In this document: one piece after another, positions 29,201 to 38,545 of the stretch
Numbering within the stretch: position 1 is the stretch's first letter
Layout: each line of letters starts with the position of its first letter
NCBI RefSeq assembly: GCF_041296385.1
Contig: NW_027183506.1
Span: 1-64,000 of the forward strand
From: Aphelocoma coerulescens
Taxonomy: Eukaryota > Chordata > Aves > Passeriformes > Corvidae
DNA length: 64,000 nucleotides
Reading direction: 5' to 3'
Notes under the pieces: model-generated
Told to the model about the DNA's origin: nothing
The model's input: only the letters and a program-made list of their open reading frames with translations
The model's database searches: none
Position numbers and translations under genes: made by a program

Positions 29201-29506
29201 TATACTGATTTTTTGTGATTTGTGACGGAGCTTACATTCTATTATAGGTTTGTCATTTCCCAAAACCTCAGTCCAACAGATGGCTGGGATATGACCATCT
29301 GTGGGCAGGTATTTGGGCAGTGGAATGGCCTGTGCAATGACTTGACCCTTTTGCATAAAGTACGGCGGATATATACATTGTACCATTACGTTAGAACACC
29401 CATTCTGATCCACTTTCATGAGTGTGGGTGTAACCTCTATCCCAGCAGGTGTTACCCGAGTGTCCCCAATAACAAAAGGGTATGTAAAGTCTTGCATGTG
29501 GTCCAC
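26201..29506 (-). CDS. pol: Provirus pro-pol: dUTPase-like remnant, protease, reverse transcriptase, RNase H, integrase
   Basis: Uninterrupted frame of 1,101 codons from 29506; the frame is already open from 29,707, so translation is expected by -1 frameshift from gag, not from an internal start. Residues (counted from 29506): a dUTPase-like C-terminal piece at about 15-65, protease DTGAD at 107-111, reverse transcriptase YMDD at 377-380, RNase H acidic set D654, E689, D709, D773, integrase zinc site H802, H806, C830, C833, and catalytic D859, D916, E952 with 35-residue spacing. Every catalytic residue is present. Protease and polymerase share one frame, unlike typical betaretroviruses, where pro and pol are in separate frames. 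Confidence 0.95.
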   Translation of the reverse strand: MDHMQDFTYPFVIGDTRVTPAGIEVTPTLMKVDQNGCSNVMVQCIYPPYFMQKGQVIAQAIPLPKYLPTDGHIPAICWTEVLGNDKPIIECKLRHKSQKISIMGMIDTGADVTVIPFDKWPEQWELQSQGIIQGIGGTQIAKQSKYTIQIEGPEGQIATLRPYVLDTKFTLWGRDAMSQWGTKIDISPRYQNFLLQATEAECHPQKLTWKTDEPVQVKQWSLKKENLEALKTLVAEQLAKGNIVPTNSPWNTPVFVIKKPGKNKYRLLQDLREVNKVIEDMGPLQPGMPSPSMLPQHWHLAVLDIKDCFFHIPLHPADAPRFAFSVPSLNHETPMERYHWLVLPQGMKNSPTLCQEYIAKILSPIRAKAEKAIILHYMDDVLVCAPNNQYLEQTLNMVIEALEAKGFELQPEKMQRTSPWKYLGLKITETSITPTPVTINNNPKTLEEVQQICGTLKYLRRWLGLTTEDVAPIANLVKGEGGPASPRSLTEEARQSLRKIQELISTRQAHRYQPSLPFKLVILGKAPRFHGLIFQWDKEQKDHLIIIEWVFLPLQPPKTITQPQELIAKIIMKGRARLRTLAGCDFACIYLPVTTDTLDHLLQNNINLQFALDSYSGQISNHYPKHEMFNLAFSFIPREIQSRKPLDAITVFTDASGKSKKSVVTWRNSKTQKWESDIKVIQGSPQVAELAAVIRAFERFKEPFNLVTDSAYVAGVTVRAEHALLKEISNKKIYDLLSKLIYLVSHREHPYFVMHVRSHTNLPGFIAEGNRRADALAMPADIVLSADLPKLPQVFEQAKLSHAMYHQNIPALIRMFHLSRTQAKAIVATCPNCQKLQLPSLGMGVNPRGINSGEVWQMDVTHFPEFGRLKYVHVSIDTFSGAMYASAHAGEKARDVEKHLVQAFAVLGIPEEIKTDKGPAYTSQEFKNFRQQWGFRHVTGIPHSPTGQGIVERAHQTLKRMLLQQSGTTKLNSPVLRLSKALFTINFLNGTFEDPNPPIYRHFQNTGRQKLKENPEVLIRDPETQKIQGPYKLVTWGRGYASVSTPQGLRWIPGKWVKPYVTSSKIKEVKTASWKRRRKKDPNFAPSCKPFAADFDVNPLS

Positions 29507-29643
29507 ATTCTGGAATGAGATAGGTATTGCAGTCTGTTTGTTGTTGTTGAAATGGTGTGTTTTGGCACAGGTTACCTTAAACCTTAGTCCAGAAGTCCAA
29601 GTTGCATTGTCTGCAGCTCTATTTTTGTCTGAACGCGGAGCTG

Positions 29644-31602
29644 TTAGGACGCGTCGAGTTGCTGGTTTCCCTGCTGTTGACCTGGGGAAACAGTCTTTGG
29701 AGAGTTTTTATCAGCAGTTATAATGGCTCTGCAATTGCGAGCTACATGTCCCTTTTTCTGACAACGATAGCATATAAGGTTACCACGCGATTGAGTTTCT
29801 CCTGTACCCATAGCATTCTCCACAACTTCCCCAACCATCCCCACTTTTTTTAAAAGGGGAGCAGCTGTGTTCAGCTGCACCTTCTTTGTACAGACTTCGA
29901 GGATGGATTCAACAGTAGGAGGAGGATGAAGAGGGAGAGTGAGGATGACTTGTTTGCAAGCATCATTGGTATTCACTTGGAGAAGTTCGAGTAGGAGCGC
30001 TTGTCGGAGGTCAGGATTAGGGACCTGAGAAGAGACAGCTTCGCACAAACGGTTATAAAAGTGAATAATATTTTCATGTGGCAATTGCTTGATGGTGGTA
30101 TAATGAGAGTTAGGAGTTTGAGATGGTAATAATGTTAAGGCCTTTTCAGCAGCACGTGTGATTTCAGTAAGAACTGGACGAGGGATAAGCATTGCTTGTT
30201 TTTGAGGATTTGCCATATTATTGTCACCAGATAAAAGGTCTAATGTGATATAATTATTCTCAAGGTCCAGGTAATTATCTGGAGTTTGCCACAAAATTTT
30301 TAGTAAATCAGATAAAATTATTTTCCATTGCTTTTTCCACATCATAAAATCACCAGGCGTGAGAAGAGTTTGCATCAATGTAAGTAAGTCATGAGGTACT
30401 AGTAAGTGAGTTGCAAAAGTAGCACTTAAAAGGCTCTTAAAATAATTACTATGCATTCCAAACTCCTTAATGGCCTTGCACAAATCCTTAATATTAGAGT
30501 AAGGTAAGGGTTTCCAGTCAGGGTTTGCTACATTGCTAGTAGGAGAGAGTGTAGTAGAAGCAGTTGGAGTTACTTCCTGGTAGCCATGGGTTCCCGGATT
30601 TAAAGAGGTATTTACAGGATTGTGGGAACCAGGGACGGGACAAGAGGAAGCAGGGGCGGGGAGTGGAGGCGCAGGGGCGGGGAGTGGAGGCGCGGACACG
30701 GCCGGAGGAGGGGAGGGGTTGGGGGCGGGGTTGTGGGAGGCAGGGGCGGTACTTGAGCCATGGGCGGGCACAGAGGGAGGGGTGAAACACGACGCTGTGG
30801 GGGCGCGGTTAGGGGCGGGGTCAGATTGTGACGCGGGAGTGGGAGGGGATGGGGACAAGAAGGGGTTTGTGGGGTGGGGGAGAAAGGGATTGTGGGAGGT
30901 GTAGTTTGGAGAGGAAGGAACATCGCGGCCGCCATTATTGGAGACGAACAAACTCGAAGAAAAGGGGTTGGGGGGAGGGGTTTTTCCCCGGGCTGCGAGC
31001 ACATGGCAATGGCTCTCCCTGGGAACAAAGAGATCAGGGGAGAAGGGGTTTTTTCGCGCGCTTGAAACATGAGGGCTAGAAACTGGGGACAAGGGAGTGG
31101 AGAAAAGGGGTTGGGAAGGTCCTGGGACGGGCTCCGGATTCCCGTCCGAGGCAGGATGCTGAGGAAACACGGGTGAGCCAGGAGGACGATAGCTCTCCTG
31201 TGCTAAAAAGCAGTCTGCTCGAGCTGTGTTTACCAGCGTAGGGGAAGAGGGGTCCGGGACAAAGGGGTTGGAAGAGGGTATAAGGGAATTAACAGGGGTA
31301 TTTTGCAGAGGCTTTTCATGTACTGCCTTTTTCTCAGGCAAAGTATAACTTAGTAACAGGAGAGGAAAGAATTTTGAAACTGTTTCATCTCCTGCACGCC
31401 TAAGAGAGGAAAGTTTTCTGCCCACCTTATCCCAAAATTCAGGAGACCTTATGTCTTCGGAGGTAAGATTAGGAAAGTACTGAAAAAGCCATCCTACAAA
31501 AGATTGAACTAGATTTTTAGGGTATTTATGCCCAGTTAAGGAAAGGTAGCTTTGAACTTGGTGGTATATTTCTCTATGGTGTGCAGAAACTTCAGATCCC
31601 AT
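29644..31602 (-). CDS. gag: Provirus Gag polyprotein
   Basis: 652-codon open frame from ATG at 31602. Met-Gly at the start allows N-myristoylation of a matrix-like N-terminus. A long Pro/Ser-rich linker covers roughly residues 90-340, followed by a capsid-like region. One CCHC zinc knuckle (C-X2-C-X4-H-X4-C) lies at about 611-624, near the C-terminus. The last codons overlap the pro-pol frame. Gag assembles particles and packages RNA. With no env, these would be expected to stay intracellular. Confidence 0.93.
   Translation of the reverse strand: MGSEVSAHHREIYHQVQSYLSLTGHKYPKNLVQSFVGWLFQYFPNLTSEDIRSPEFWDKVGRKLSSLRRAGDETVSKFFPLLLLSYTLPEKKAVHEKPLQNTPVNSLIPSSNPFVPDPSSPTLVNTARADCFLAQESYRPPGSPVFPQHPASDGNPEPVPGPSQPLFSTPLSPVSSPHVSSARKNPFSPDLFVPRESHCHVLAARGKTPPPNPFSSSLFVSNNGGRDVPSSPNYTSHNPFLPHPTNPFLSPSPPTPASQSDPAPNRAPTASCFTPPSVPAHGSSTAPASHNPAPNPSPPPAVSAPPLPAPAPPLPAPASSCPVPGSHNPVNTSLNPGTHGYQEVTPTASTTLSPTSNVANPDWKPLPYSNIKDLCKAIKEFGMHSNYFKSLLSATFATHLLVPHDLLTLMQTLLTPGDFMMWKKQWKIILSDLLKILWQTPDNYLDLENNYITLDLLSGDNNMANPQKQAMLIPRPVLTEITRAAEKALTLLPSQTPNSHYTTIKQLPHENIIHFYNRLCEAVSSQVPNPDLRQALLLELLQVNTNDACKQVILTLPLHPPPTVESILEVCTKKVQLNTAAPLLKKVGMVGEVVENAMGTGETQSRGNLICYRCQKKGHVARNCRAIITADKNSPKTVSPGQQQGNQQLDAS
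29665..29671 (-). promoter_or_regulatory. -1 ribosomal frameshift heptamer G GGA AAC
   Basis: In gag codon register the minus strand reads G GGA AAC, a canonical X XXY YYZ slippery site, 19 bases before the gag stop codon (29646-29644). Shifting back one base enters the pro-pol frame, which is open from 29,707 onward. The same heptamer is known from gag-pro junctions of betaretroviruses. Confidence 0.9.
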
Positions 31603-31969
31603 TATGAAAGCAACACCACAAACCTCAACCCAACTCGCCCAAAGGAGAAAAAAAAGAGAAAGTTTGAACCGGCACCAGCTTAAGACAGGAGCCCCTAAAC
31701 CAGCAGGGAAATACTCACCAGAAATCTGGATTTTACCACAGGAAAGCAGGTCCGGAGAAAGAAAACATGCGAGAAGGGTCTTCTGCTTTCAAGCCTGTTC
31801 CCTCGCCACGTGGTGTGGGGGAGGTACAGGCTGAGCCTCTGGGCTCACTGTTACGCAAAAAGTAACAGCTCGCTACACAGAGCTGGCACAGCACGACGTG
31901 CAGAGCTAACTCCAGCAGACACACAGCTGCCGGGACACCCTGAAAGTCTCTCAGAACCGGAGTTCAGAG
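31603..31969 (-). other. Provirus leader between primer site and gag
   Basis: About 370 bp of untranslated leader. A splice donor and packaging signal would be expected here; none was assigned. Confidence 0.6.
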
Positions 31970-31987
31970 ATAGCACGTTGGGCGCCA
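31970..31987 (-). other. Primer-binding site (tRNA-Lys type)
   Basis: Two bases inside the 5' LTR end, the minus strand reads TGGCGCCCAACGTG..., which matches the tRNA-Lys(1,2)-type primer site used by several betaretroviruses and lentiviruses. The last few positions diverge. Confidence 0.88.
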
Positions 31988-31989
31988 AA

Positions 31990-32457
31990 TGTGGATGGTA
32001 TCTTTTCAGCTTTATACCGGCTAGCGCTTGTATTTCAATGCCTTAGAAAGCCTCGAGCAGCCCAGAGAGGCAGCACAGGCGATCTAGCACCTTAATAGCT
32101 CTAAAATCGGTACCTGTATCAGCTGCAGAGCAAATACCATCAGCAGAAGCAAAGAGGGAGAAATATAGCTCCCTGCCCGCTCAATTCCCTGCAGTTAGAA
32201 GCCTTAAGAAAGAGAGAGACAACCACAGATGTTCACAGGAAGATAGCTGAGCTGAGAGAGGGCGGAGCCTCCCCTCGACTATCCTTTATTCGGAGAAGAG
32301 GGAAGGGGAGGACCTGGGGTGAGTGGCCAATCAGACACTGCTGAAGAGTTTGAGTTACATTTGGTTTTGCCCGCGCTTCGAACAAAGGAGCTCGGAGCAC
32401 GTGGCCGGAGCACGTGTCTTTGGGAGGGGGAGGGGAAGTTCAGAACAGGCAGCAACA
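31990..32457 (-). repeat. 5' LTR of the provirus
   Basis: 468 bp, reading as identical to the 3' LTR over its whole length. Because both LTRs are copied from one template at integration, identity means very little time since insertion, or homogenisation. Confidence 0.95.
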
Positions 32458-32463
32458 GCCATC

Positions 32464-33535
32464 CTCCAGGGACAGCTGCAAACAGGGAGCATTTGGTTGC
32501 CACAAAGAGCCAAGCCATGGCTGCAGGGAGCTGCTCCGGCTGTGGCCTGCACTGTTGTGTGCTGTGCTCTGGGGCTGCTGCTCCCCACAGAGGGGACTGC
32601 ACTGGGGTGCCAGAGGAGACAGAGAAGCTCCAGCTTAAGCCTAACTGGGCTGGGTGGCTGGGCTGGGAAGGGTGGCGAGGGTCAAGGGCATTCACAGAGC
32701 TCATCCTGCTTTGTGAAGAATGAGGAAAAGGAAGTGGGAAGCCAGCAGTGAGCAGAGCTGAGGCCTGGAGAGCAGCTCTGAATGACCCCCAAATCTCACC
32801 AGACCTTTGAGACATTGCTGTTCTTCAGCCAGTGACAACACGAGTCCCTAAACCTGGGGCTCATTCTTCCTCATGGCCAGGGCCATCAAGGAAGGCTACA
32901 GTGCAATGGGGACTGCGGTGAGCTGGGAACTCACTGGGGGAAAGAGGGAGCACTTGTGGAGCAAAAGGCAGGTGGGGGAGAGAACTGTTCAGAGAAGGGC
33001 TGGGCTTCAGCTTGAGCAAGCTGAAAAATGGCATTGGGGGTCATCCCAGACTGATTTCATTTCAGAAGTTACTGAACAAGTTTGTTATTGGGGGGGTGTC
33101 ATATTTTCCCCCGGAGGTGCACACTCTGCAAACTTGAGCTGCACTGCCGAGCTACTCAAGCACGTCTCTGCTGCAGGTCACGGCGTTTCTTCTTTGGCTT
33201 CTCGTGGCCCCGGGGCTGAGCCGCAGCAGAGCCTTGGTGGAGCCCAGAGCAGCCTCAGCATCCACAGAGCCCGGCTGCAAGGAGAGAAAGCAGAAAGCAC
33301 CCGTCAGCTGAAGGCTCCCGTCCCCCTTGTCCCAGCCGCCCGCGGTGCCCAGGCCGTGCTGGCCGCGCTCAGGGCGCTGCCCAAAGCTGCCCAGCATTGC
33401 TGCCTCTGGCAGGAGAGCAGGAGGGCAGGACACGTGCCCAGCCTGCAGCCGGCCGTGGCACAGCCACCTCCTCAGCAGCTGCCCAGAGCAGGATGCCGCT
33501 GTGCTCGCTGCCGTCTCCCAAAAGCCCTTATCCCA
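32464..33535. other. Duplicated non-coding stretch (copy B)
   Basis: Continuation of copy B after the provirus, matching 962-2,036. No gene was recognised in either copy. Confidence 0.6.
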
Positions 33536-34884
33536 GCCGTGCCAAGAGGACGGGCACCCACCTCACGCCTCCCGCCGCCAGAAGAAAAGCTGCTCCCAAA
33601 CGGTGTCCTCAGCCCTTCTCCAAGGGCATGTCCCATCCATGCCACAGCTGCTCCCAAGCACTTTGCCATCCGGACCAGACAGCACCTAGAATGCTTCCTT
33701 TGGAAAAACAAACCATAAATCAATGAAAAGAGATTACAGACAAAAAGGGAAAACAAGGAAAAAGGTAAAAAATCTTCTCCCTGCTGGGCCTTGAGGAAGG
33801 TCCAAGCCTGCCATGCGAGGGAAAACCCCACCCACGGGCCAGGGCAGCCCACGCTTTCTGCCCTCCCCCTGCACTGCCCCCAAAAGTCATGCTGAGCCCA
33901 AAGCAAACAAGGGCACTGGAGCAGCCCAAGCCCTTCCTTGCCTGCAGAGCAAAGCAGCCCATGCACAGCTTCTGGTGTCCAACCTCTGCTCCCACCATGG
34001 GGCTTTGTTTGTGTCGGGCTGGCTGCCCCAGCCCCAGCCCCAGCGCGGGCCACGGTGGGTGCTGGGGGCTGTTGGCAGGGCCAGGAGCAGACTCCCAGTT
34101 CAAAACCAGTCCAGCCCATCCCCCCAGCCCTGCCAAAAAGCAGCTTGGCAGCCGACTGAAGAATTGGTTGCATCCGCCCCAGCAAAGGGGGAAACCTTTG
34201 CTTCCCGGCCAGGCTGTGCAATGCACAAATCTGGGAGCATCCCCCTGCGTGTGGACTCATCTGCAAATTCGCTGTGGAGCCTGGCTTTGGAGAAGGTGCC
34301 ACAATTGAAGTCCATCATCTTCAGCTTGCCAGGTGGAGGAAGAGCTTGTCATCCTTGATGTCACCCTCCATGTCTCCAGCAGCAGCAGCCGCACCTGCCA
34401 CAGCTTCTCCAGGGGCTCCTTCTTCCCTGGGGCTGGAGCAGGCTGTCAGTGCTCTGCCCAGGGCCCCGGCTGTCGCTGAAGCAGAACAAGCAAAAGCAGC
34501 TGGCATGGGGGCCACCAGTGCTGGGAAGAGCAGCTCAGCTCCAGCAGCAGGGCTGCGCGTGCCCAGCTGAGGAGCCCTGCGCAGCGATTCAGGCAGGACA
34601 AAATCTCTGCCTTTCTTTGCTGCTTCCTGCCAAGGCGCGTGTGCAGCTGGAACTTACCGGCTCCCTGGGTCAAAGCGTGCACGTGGCTCTCTCCCTTCTC
34701 CTATGGCATGTGAATATCCTGCATCCAAGGATCACAGGACAGGTCTTCTAATGAGGGCCTTTCCGAGGAGAGCACGGTTAAACACCGTCGGATGAGATCC
34801 TGGCACTCTGCGGAGAGAAAGCAGAAAGCGCCAGTCAGTTGCAGAAGGCTCCTGTCCGCTTTGCCCCACTCTTGCCATGGCCAG
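33536..34884 (-). other. 1,349-bp segment present only in copy B
   Basis: Bounded by the heptamer gccgtgc on both sides (33536-33542 and 34885-34891), a signature of microhomology-mediated loss in copy A. It contains the last exon of PIM-like gene B and a decayed PIM-like exon piece at 34,262-34,350. Confidence 0.85.
34262..34350 (-). pseudogene. Decayed PIM-like kinase exon fragment (DFN in place of DFG)
   Basis: The minus strand reads ...LKMMDFNCGTFSKARLHS..., aligning with the [13 protein letters not shown] block of the neighbouring gene. The DFG glycine is replaced by Asn, and the preceding catalytic-loop region is broken. It is a relic of another family member downstream of gene B. Confidence 0.7.
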
Positions 34885-37200
34885 GCCGTGCTGCGTGTGC
34901 TCAGGGCTGTGCCTAAACTTTGCCATCAATTCTTTCTTTTGGAGAGCAGGAGAGCAGGACATTGCCACCTGCTCAGCAGCTGCCAGTGCGGGATGCTCCT
35001 GAGCCCGCTGTTGTCTCCCAGCACTGCTATTCCCCCCGTGCTGCAGAGACGAGGATCCACCTGGAGAGAGCCGTCGTGGGAGCGAGAGCCGGCCCCAGGT
35101 GCTGTGCCAGCCCCTCCTGAAAGGGTGCTCCCCGCAGACCATCTGGTGCAGCACGATGCCCAGGGACCAGACGGTCGCTGCCTCGCCGTGGTACCAGCCT
35201 AACAGGGTCCATTCCGGGGGGCTGTAGGACGGTGTTCCTATGGAATAGAGGTGGAGTTCTTCAGGGGGACGCTGCCTGCTCCCAGAGCCTCGCCCCAGCA
35301 TCCCTGGGCATGCGGGGGCCGCAGCAGCGGCACGCGGCGTGACCCGCTGCCCTCTTGCCAGCACCTGGGACTTGCGTACAAACTGGGGGTTGGAAAAGAA
35401 GCCGCTGGTGTCGCAAGAGGGCAGCGGAAGCCCTGGCAAGGCCCGAGCATTCCATGCAAAGGAAAAACCCACTTGGTGCTGGGGAAAAACCACGCTTTCA
35501 TCCTCCCTGCCTGCACTGCCCCAGAAACCATTCTTAAGCCAAGGCAAGCACGGGCAGCAGAGCAGTCCGAGCCCTGTCTCGCCTGCACACCAAACGGGCT
35601 GGAGCACAGGTTCTGGGCCCCCCTCTCTGCTACTCCCACCCACGGGTGTTTCTGTGACGCTGGCTGCCCCAGCCCCAGCGCCAGTCCTGGGCAGAGTGGC
35701 TGGCGAAGGCTGCCAGCAAGGCTGGAAAATAGCCCTTCAGCCAGCGCCGCTCAAAAGCAGCTCAGCTGAAGACTCCGGCTGCCATGACTGGCAGCAAAAG
35801 GGAGAATCCCCCCTGCCACAGCTGGCTTTGGGCTGTGAGATGTTGGGCCGTGAGATGTTGGGCTGTGAGATGCCGCTACCAGGAGCCTCCCCCTGCGTGG
35901 GCTCACCTGCAAAGCTGGTGTAGGCTGCGGCTTGCAGGTAGGTGCCACAGCCAAAGTCGATGAGTTTGGCCTGCCCGGTTGCCAGGTCAACCAGGATGTT
36001 CTCCGGTTTGATGTCCCGGTGCAGGACCCCGCAGCTGGTGCAGTGCCGCACGGCCTCCAGCACCTGGCGGAACAGGTGCCGCGCCACCTCCTCGCACAGG
36101 AAGCCCCGTGCCCAAATGAAGTGAAGGAGGTCCTGAGACCGCTCCGGGCGCTCCAGCACCATCACCACGTTGTTGGGGAGCTCCAGCCACTCGTGGAGCT
36201 GGACGATGCCAGGGAAGCCAGCGGACACCTTGTCCAGCAGCACGATCTCCAGTGGTGCTCGGGTGCCGTCGGGCTGTGGGAGGAGCACGGTGCTGTCAGC
36301 GGAGCTGATGCCGTGCCGGGGCTCGGGAAGCCCTCAGCCAGCCGGGGACGCTCTGCGCGCTCCGCTGGCCCCACGGCCGCTCTCCCTCGAAGTGTTCTGG
36401 CGGCTTCCACCCTGCCGGGCCTCGGCTCATCCCCGCCCGTCGCGCCCCGGCTTCTCCCGCTGCCCCTCGCTCACTCACCAGCTCGCCCCAATGGCCGATG
36501 CGGTTCCGCGGCACCCGTTTGATGGCCACCTGCAAGGCAAGGGGAGCAGCGGGCTGAGCTCGCCGCCCGCCGTGCCCAGCCCCATGCTCCTTCTCCTCCT
36601 CCTTTGCCCCCCGCCTCCTGCGCCCGCCGCCGGCCCCGCCACTCACCGGGGCGCCGTCCGAGAGCCGCGTGGCCGCGAAGACGCTGCCGAAGCCGCCGCG
36701 CCCCAGCAGCGAACCCAGCCGGTAGCGCTCCTTCAGGCCCTGCTGCGCCTTCCGTGCCCGCGAGACGCGGCCGTCAGCGCTCGGCCCGGGGCCAGGAACG
36801 GCCCCCGAGCGCCGCTCAACCGCCCCGGGCCGGCCATCCCCACATGGGGGCTCTTTTGGAGGGGCCACCGGCGGCTCGGGGCCGGCGGCCGCGCTCAAGA
36901 GCGGCGGAGCTCGGAGCGGGGAAGACGCTGCGGAGGCGGCGGGAGCGGCCGCGCCGCCTGTGTCCCCGGCGGGCCCCGGGAGGAGCCGAGGCCGGGACCG
37001 GGGCCGGGGCCGGGGCCGGGGTAGGGGTCGGGCCAGCCGGAGCCAGGGGCTGGCGATGCTGCCCAGGAGCCAGGCACTGATGCCCGCCCAGCAGCGCCAC
37101 AGCCAGGACGGCGAGAGCCGGGCGGAGGCGGGACCGCGGCGGGACGCCCGGGGGCGGGGAGGGGGCAGCCCCGCCCGGGGCGGGGGCGGGCCGGGGGCAT
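34701..37200 (-). CDS. PIM1-like serine/threonine kinase, copy B
   Basis: Same gene as copy A but with the C-terminal exon. Exons: 37200-36647, 36529-36479, 36273-35907, 35237-35061 and 34807-34701 (stop TAG at 34703-34701), all GT/AG. The last exon encodes [10 protein letters not shown]...[10 protein letters not shown], the PIM C-terminal helices. Catalytic motifs match copy A ([33 protein letters not shown]). One base is missing near 37,180 compared with copy A, so the ATG used in copy A (here 37200-37198) is out of the kinase frame. The kinase frame stays open upstream to about 37,699, so another start may be used. PIM kinases are constitutively active and regulated mainly by expression. 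Confidence 0.83.
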
Positions 37201-37345
37201 GGCCCGGCCGGGCCTGGGGAGAGGGAGGCCGCGGGAGGGGGGGTTGGGGAACGAAAGGGAGAGCGGGAGAGGGTGCGAGACACTGGGAGAGGGAGAGGAG
37301 GAGCAGGAGAAGGGACGCAGAGGGTTCGTGGACTCGCTGCTTTTG

Positions 37346-37405
37346 TGCTGCTGCCGCTGCTGCCGCTGCTGCTGCTGCTGCCGCTGCTGCCGCTGCTGCC
37401 GCTGA
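37346..37405. repeat. CAG/CCG-type trinucleotide repeat, long allele
   Basis: Same repeat as at 4,501-4,542 but 18 bp longer, with an added GCTGCTGCTGCTGCTGCC block. It lies in the region that would be coding if an upstream start were used for PIM-like gene B. Confidence 0.9.
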
Positions 37406-37702
37406 AGCGCTGGGAGCGTTTGTCCGCGTGTCCGTGTGTCCGGTGCCCGTGTGTCCGTTCTCCCCCGCGCGCCCCACGGCCGAGCCCCGCGCGCCCCGGG
37501 GCAGCACGGGCCGCTCCGCTCCGGGGCCGAGGCGGAGTCCCGGAGCATCTCTTCCTCCCGCAGCCACACCAAACCCGCTCGGCCATTGGGAGCAGTTTTG
37601 CACACGTTTCCCTTTGAAGGGCTCCTCTCTACCCCCATTTCCAAGGAGTCTCCCTGGGGTTTTGGCACCTGCAGCGACAGGGCAGCGATTGGGCTTCAAA
37701 GT

Positions 37703-37958
37703 GCAAGAAAGACATGGAGGGGCTGGAGCACGTCCAGAGATGGGAATGGAGCTGGGGAAGGCTCTGGAGGACTTCTGAGGGGCAGCTGAGGGATCTGAGG
37801 GGGCTGAGCCTGGAGGAAAGGAGGCTCAGGGGGGACCTGGCTCTCTCCAAGTCCCTGACAGGAGGGGGCAGCCAGGAGGGGTGGGGCTCTGCTGCCAAGG
37901 GAAAGCACGAGAGGAAATGGGCTCGGGGGAACTCTTGGGGTGGATGATGGGGAAATTC
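37703..37958 (+). mobile_element. CR1 LINE fragment (copy B)
   Basis: Same insertion as 4,840-5,095, inherited through the segmental duplication. Confidence 0.8.
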
Positions 37959-38503
37959 TCATCCTCCGTGTCTCGACAAAGGGGGAGGGGGGCAGGGGTG
38001 GGGCACGACCTAGGGACACGGGGGTGGTGACGCTGGGCTGGGGACACGGGAAAGGGCACGGGAAGCCAAAGCCCCGCTGAGCGCTGGCGCTGGGCTGGCA
38101 CGGGGTGAGCCGGCAGCAGGGCCCCGCAGCCCTGAGGGACTCGCCTTGACGGCTGGGGAGTATTGATCCCGGTCTCTAAAAAATGAGACTCAATAAAATA
38201 TCATTAAAAGGTGCCTCCTTCTCCTTCTCCTTCTCCTCCTCTCCCATCCTTTCTCCTGCTCCCCCCGGGCCCAGCGCCCACCCTTGGCCCCCCGTTTTCC
38301 CAGCGCGGTCGCATCCCGCGGGAGGAGCCGGGATGGAGCCGGGATGGAGCCGGGAGAGGTCGGGCTGGGGCAGGGCTGGGCTCTGGGCCCGGCCTGGGCG
38401 CCCCCCACGCGCCCCCTCCTCAAATTCCCCTGGCGGGGGGCGCTGGGAGCGAGGGGGGGCGCAGGCGGGGTCCGGGTGGGGAGCGCTGAGCGCTGCGGGT
38501 CTG

Positions 38504-38545
38504 CCTGGCAACTGGTGAGTCACCAGCGCCGCGCGCTCTGATTGG
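38504..38545 (+). promoter_or_regulatory. MHC class II-type X1-X2-Y promoter module, copy B
   Basis: CCTGGCAAC (38504-38512), TGAGTCA and CTGATTGG (38538-38545), unchanged from copy A with the same 34-bp X1-Y spacing. Confidence 0.55.

Larger units (their letters stand above)
25476..32463 (-). mobile_element. Env-less betaretrovirus-like endogenous provirus
   Basis: A complete provirus on the minus strand: 5' LTR 32457-31990, primer-binding site, gag, pro-pol, polypurine tract, 3' LTR 25949-25482. It is flanked by a 6-bp direct repeat gccatc (25476-25481 and 32458-32463). The LTRs are 468 bp each and read as identical. Only about 250 bp separate the pol stop from the 3' LTR, with no envelope frame. 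The 6-bp target duplication, tRNA-Lys primer and gag/pro-pol arrangement place it in the class II (ERVK-like) group. Identical LTRs and open frames mean a recent insertion. Confidence 0.95.

Noticed and set aside
29700..29710. AAAAAC run in gag as the frameshift site
   Set aside because: In gag register it reads T AAA AAC, not a valid X XXY YYZ heptamer, and the -1 frame has a stop there; G GGA AAC 40 bp downstream fits.
30536..31070. Pro-rich minus-strand frames inside the provirus
   Set aside because: Alternative-frame readings of the Pro/Ser-rich Gag linker.
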